64,000 bases of DNA. Source: Parabacteroides merdae ATCC 43184. GTDB lineage: Bacteria > Bacteroidota > Bacteroidia > Bacteroidales > Tannerellaceae. The stretch is taken from assembly GCF_025151215.1 (NCBI RefSeq), contig NZ_CP102286.1, positions 930,001 through 994,000 on the forward strand, in the 5' to 3' direction. A program made the position numbers and the translations under genes. Of this stretch, positions 63,046 to 64,000 are shown in pieces. The first letter of the stretch is position 1. Every line of letters begins with the position of its first letter. The notes beneath the pieces are model-generated. The model saw only the letters and a program-made list of their open reading frames with translations, ran no database searches and had not been told where the DNA came from.

Positions 63046-63447
63046 ATGGGAAAGAAAGAAGAATATAAAGAAAAGAATCTACGGTTTTTAGAAGAAGTGG
63101 CTACCGGTGAGGGAGTCGTCAAGCTCCCTTGTGGTGTGTTGTATAAGGAGATAGAGAAAGGGACCGGTGTGGTTTCACCGGAACTGACGGATGTCGTCTC
63201 TGTCCATTACCGTGGAACGCTGGCCAACGGACGCGAGTTTGATAATTCCTGGAAACGGGGATGTCCGGAGGCATTCCGCCTCAATCAGGTGATCGAAGGA
63301 TGGCAGGAAGCGCTCCGGCGGATGCATGTGGGAGACCGTTGGATGATTTATATCCCGTATACATTAGGTTACGGGACACGTACATCCGGTCCGATCCCCG
63401 GTTATTCCACACTGCTGTTCGAAGTCGAACTGTTGGGGATTGCATAA
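63046..63447 (+). CDS. FKBP-type peptidyl-prolyl isomerase
   Basis: 133 aa from ATG 63046 (MGKKEEYKEKNLRFLEEVATG); ATG 63034 adds four residues. One FKBP domain: VSVHYRGTLANGREFDNSW, VIEGWQEALRRMHVGDRWMIYIPYTLGYG, and the LLFEVELLGI end, with the expected Tyr/Phe/Trp pocket residues. The 28 upstream codons that look like a membrane segment lie across the promoter box, so the protein is cytoplasmic, not anchored. Its 3' end overlaps the convergent MATE gene by 46 bases. Confidence 0.85.
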   Translation: MGKKEEYKEKNLRFLEEVATGEGVVKLPCGVLYKEIEKGTGVVSPELTDVVSVHYRGTLANGREFDNSWKRGCPEAFRLNQVIEGWQEALRRMHVGDRWMIYIPYTLGYGTRTSGPIPGYSTLLFEVELLGIA

Positions 63448-64000
63448 TTTTCCTTAAGGCTCTTTTTCAGTTTCCGATAGACATATATGAATGCCGGGAC
63501 GAGGAAGAGGTCTGCTGCTATCCAGGCGGTCGGATCGCCAAAGCAAACAGCTAAGAATCCGAATATCGGTACGGCATAGATACTGACCAGCGTGCGTGCG
63601 ATCATTTCGGAAACTCCGGAAAGCATCGCCAGATTGGTGTATCCTGCGCCTTGTATGGTGTAGCGCAGGATACAGAGCAGCCCTAAGATCGGAAAGAAAT
63701 AGCAAGAAACGTGTAGGAAGAGTACCGTGTTTTTAAGTATTTCCGTTTCCGAAGCGTCTACGAACAGCAATGATATCTTGTCGGAGGCCGACATCAGTAT
63801 TGTAAAAGTGAAGACGGCATAGATCATCATCAGCAGCGAGCTGGCTTTGATCCCCTGCCAGATGCGTTCGGGTTTTCTGGCTCCGTAGTTTTGCCCCGTA
63901 TAGGTAGCCATCGCTATACCTAAGCTTTCAAAGGCACAGATAAAGAACATCTTGATTCTCATTGCTGCTGTGAATGCGGCTACACAAGCTGTTCCCAAAG
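63402..64000 (-). CDS. MATE family efflux transporter, C-terminal part
   Basis: About 199 residues of a second MATE exporter; the 5' part lies beyond the window edge and the first in-window codon is internal. Visible: AFTAAMRIKMFFICAFESLGIAMATYTGQNYGA, a classic MATE TM7 region, then five further TM segments. The tail (NYAIPNSSTSNSSVE) is coded opposite the end of the FKBP gene, so the two convergent genes overlap by 46 bases. It differs in sequence from the MATE gene at 4.4 kb. Confidence 0.88.
   Translation of the reverse strand, partial: LGTACVAAFTAAMRIKMFFICAFESLGIAMATYTGQNYGARKPERIWQGIKASSLLMMIYAVFTFTILMSASDKISLLFVDASETEILKNTVLFLHVSCYFFPILGLLCILRYTIQGAGYTNLAMLSGVSEMIARTLVSIYAVPIFGFLAVCFGDPTAWIAADLFLVPAFIYVYRKLKKSLKENYAIPNSSTSNSSVE

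Overview
The window is a chromosomal segment of a gut-type Bacteroidales bacterium. The evidence is two SusC/SusD-type outer-membrane pairs, TAnnTTTG (-7) promoter boxes before many genes, a BamD / RNA polymerase omega / DUF4293 cluster, GldB- and PorT-like envelope proteins, pyruvate:ferredoxin oxidoreductase and a GH92 alpha-mannosidase. Bacteroides or Parabacteroides is likely, but the sequence alone does not fix the genus.

Layout. 0-9.4 kb is housekeeping: the 3' part of dnaJ, an ABC-F ATPase, a GldB-like lipoprotein, a MATE exporter, holB, cytoplasmic asparaginase and metF. 10-22.2 kb is central metabolism and unassigned genes: ilvE, a DUF4143-type ATPase, nifJ, an HD-domain protein, an unknown secreted protein, a phosphate-selective-type porin, a HAD phosphatase with a beta-carbonic anhydrase, an unlisted 56-aa small gene with RNA hairpins on both sides, and a secreted M28 peptidase. 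22.7-34.7 kb is the accessory region: a minus-strand susC-susD pair whose susC is frameshifted at an A7 run, a decayed susC/susD relic with an internal inversion, and an intact plus-strand susC-susD pair.

34.7-43.3 kb holds fabD, the tatAC export operon (divergent from fabD), a GH92 lipoprotein, a repeat-rich 530-bp gap, a phenylacetate-CoA ligase with an ACT-domain partner, and bamD-rpoZ-DUF4293. 43.5-49.5 kb is minus strand: a LysM/periplasmic-binding protein translationally coupled to a PorT-like barrel, then a recJ-recQ pair. 49.9-51.9 kb is an A+T-rich two-gene insert (PD-(D/E)XK nuclease plus a three-TM membrane protein), bracketed by imperfect 38-bp direct repeats. 52.3-57.1 kb is a plus-strand run: tsaC-type gene, polyprenyl glycosylphosphotransferase, ClC channel and fmt. 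57.2-62.9 kb is a minus-strand tripartite RND efflux operon (OMF, adaptor, pump). FKBP and a truncated MATE gene close the window.

Several long reading frames begin upstream of, or inside, the promoter box of their own gene. I therefore moved the starts of the MATE, asparaginase, GH92, LysM and FKBP genes to internal ATGs. The least explained parts are the nuclease/membrane module, the TCTATCAC hairpin array and adjacent 22-23-bp repeats at 39.2-39.4 kb, the perfect 31-bp inverted repeat after fmt, and the small gene with its hairpins at 20.7-21.1 kb. No tRNA, rRNA, CRISPR array, intact insertion sequence or prophage was seen.
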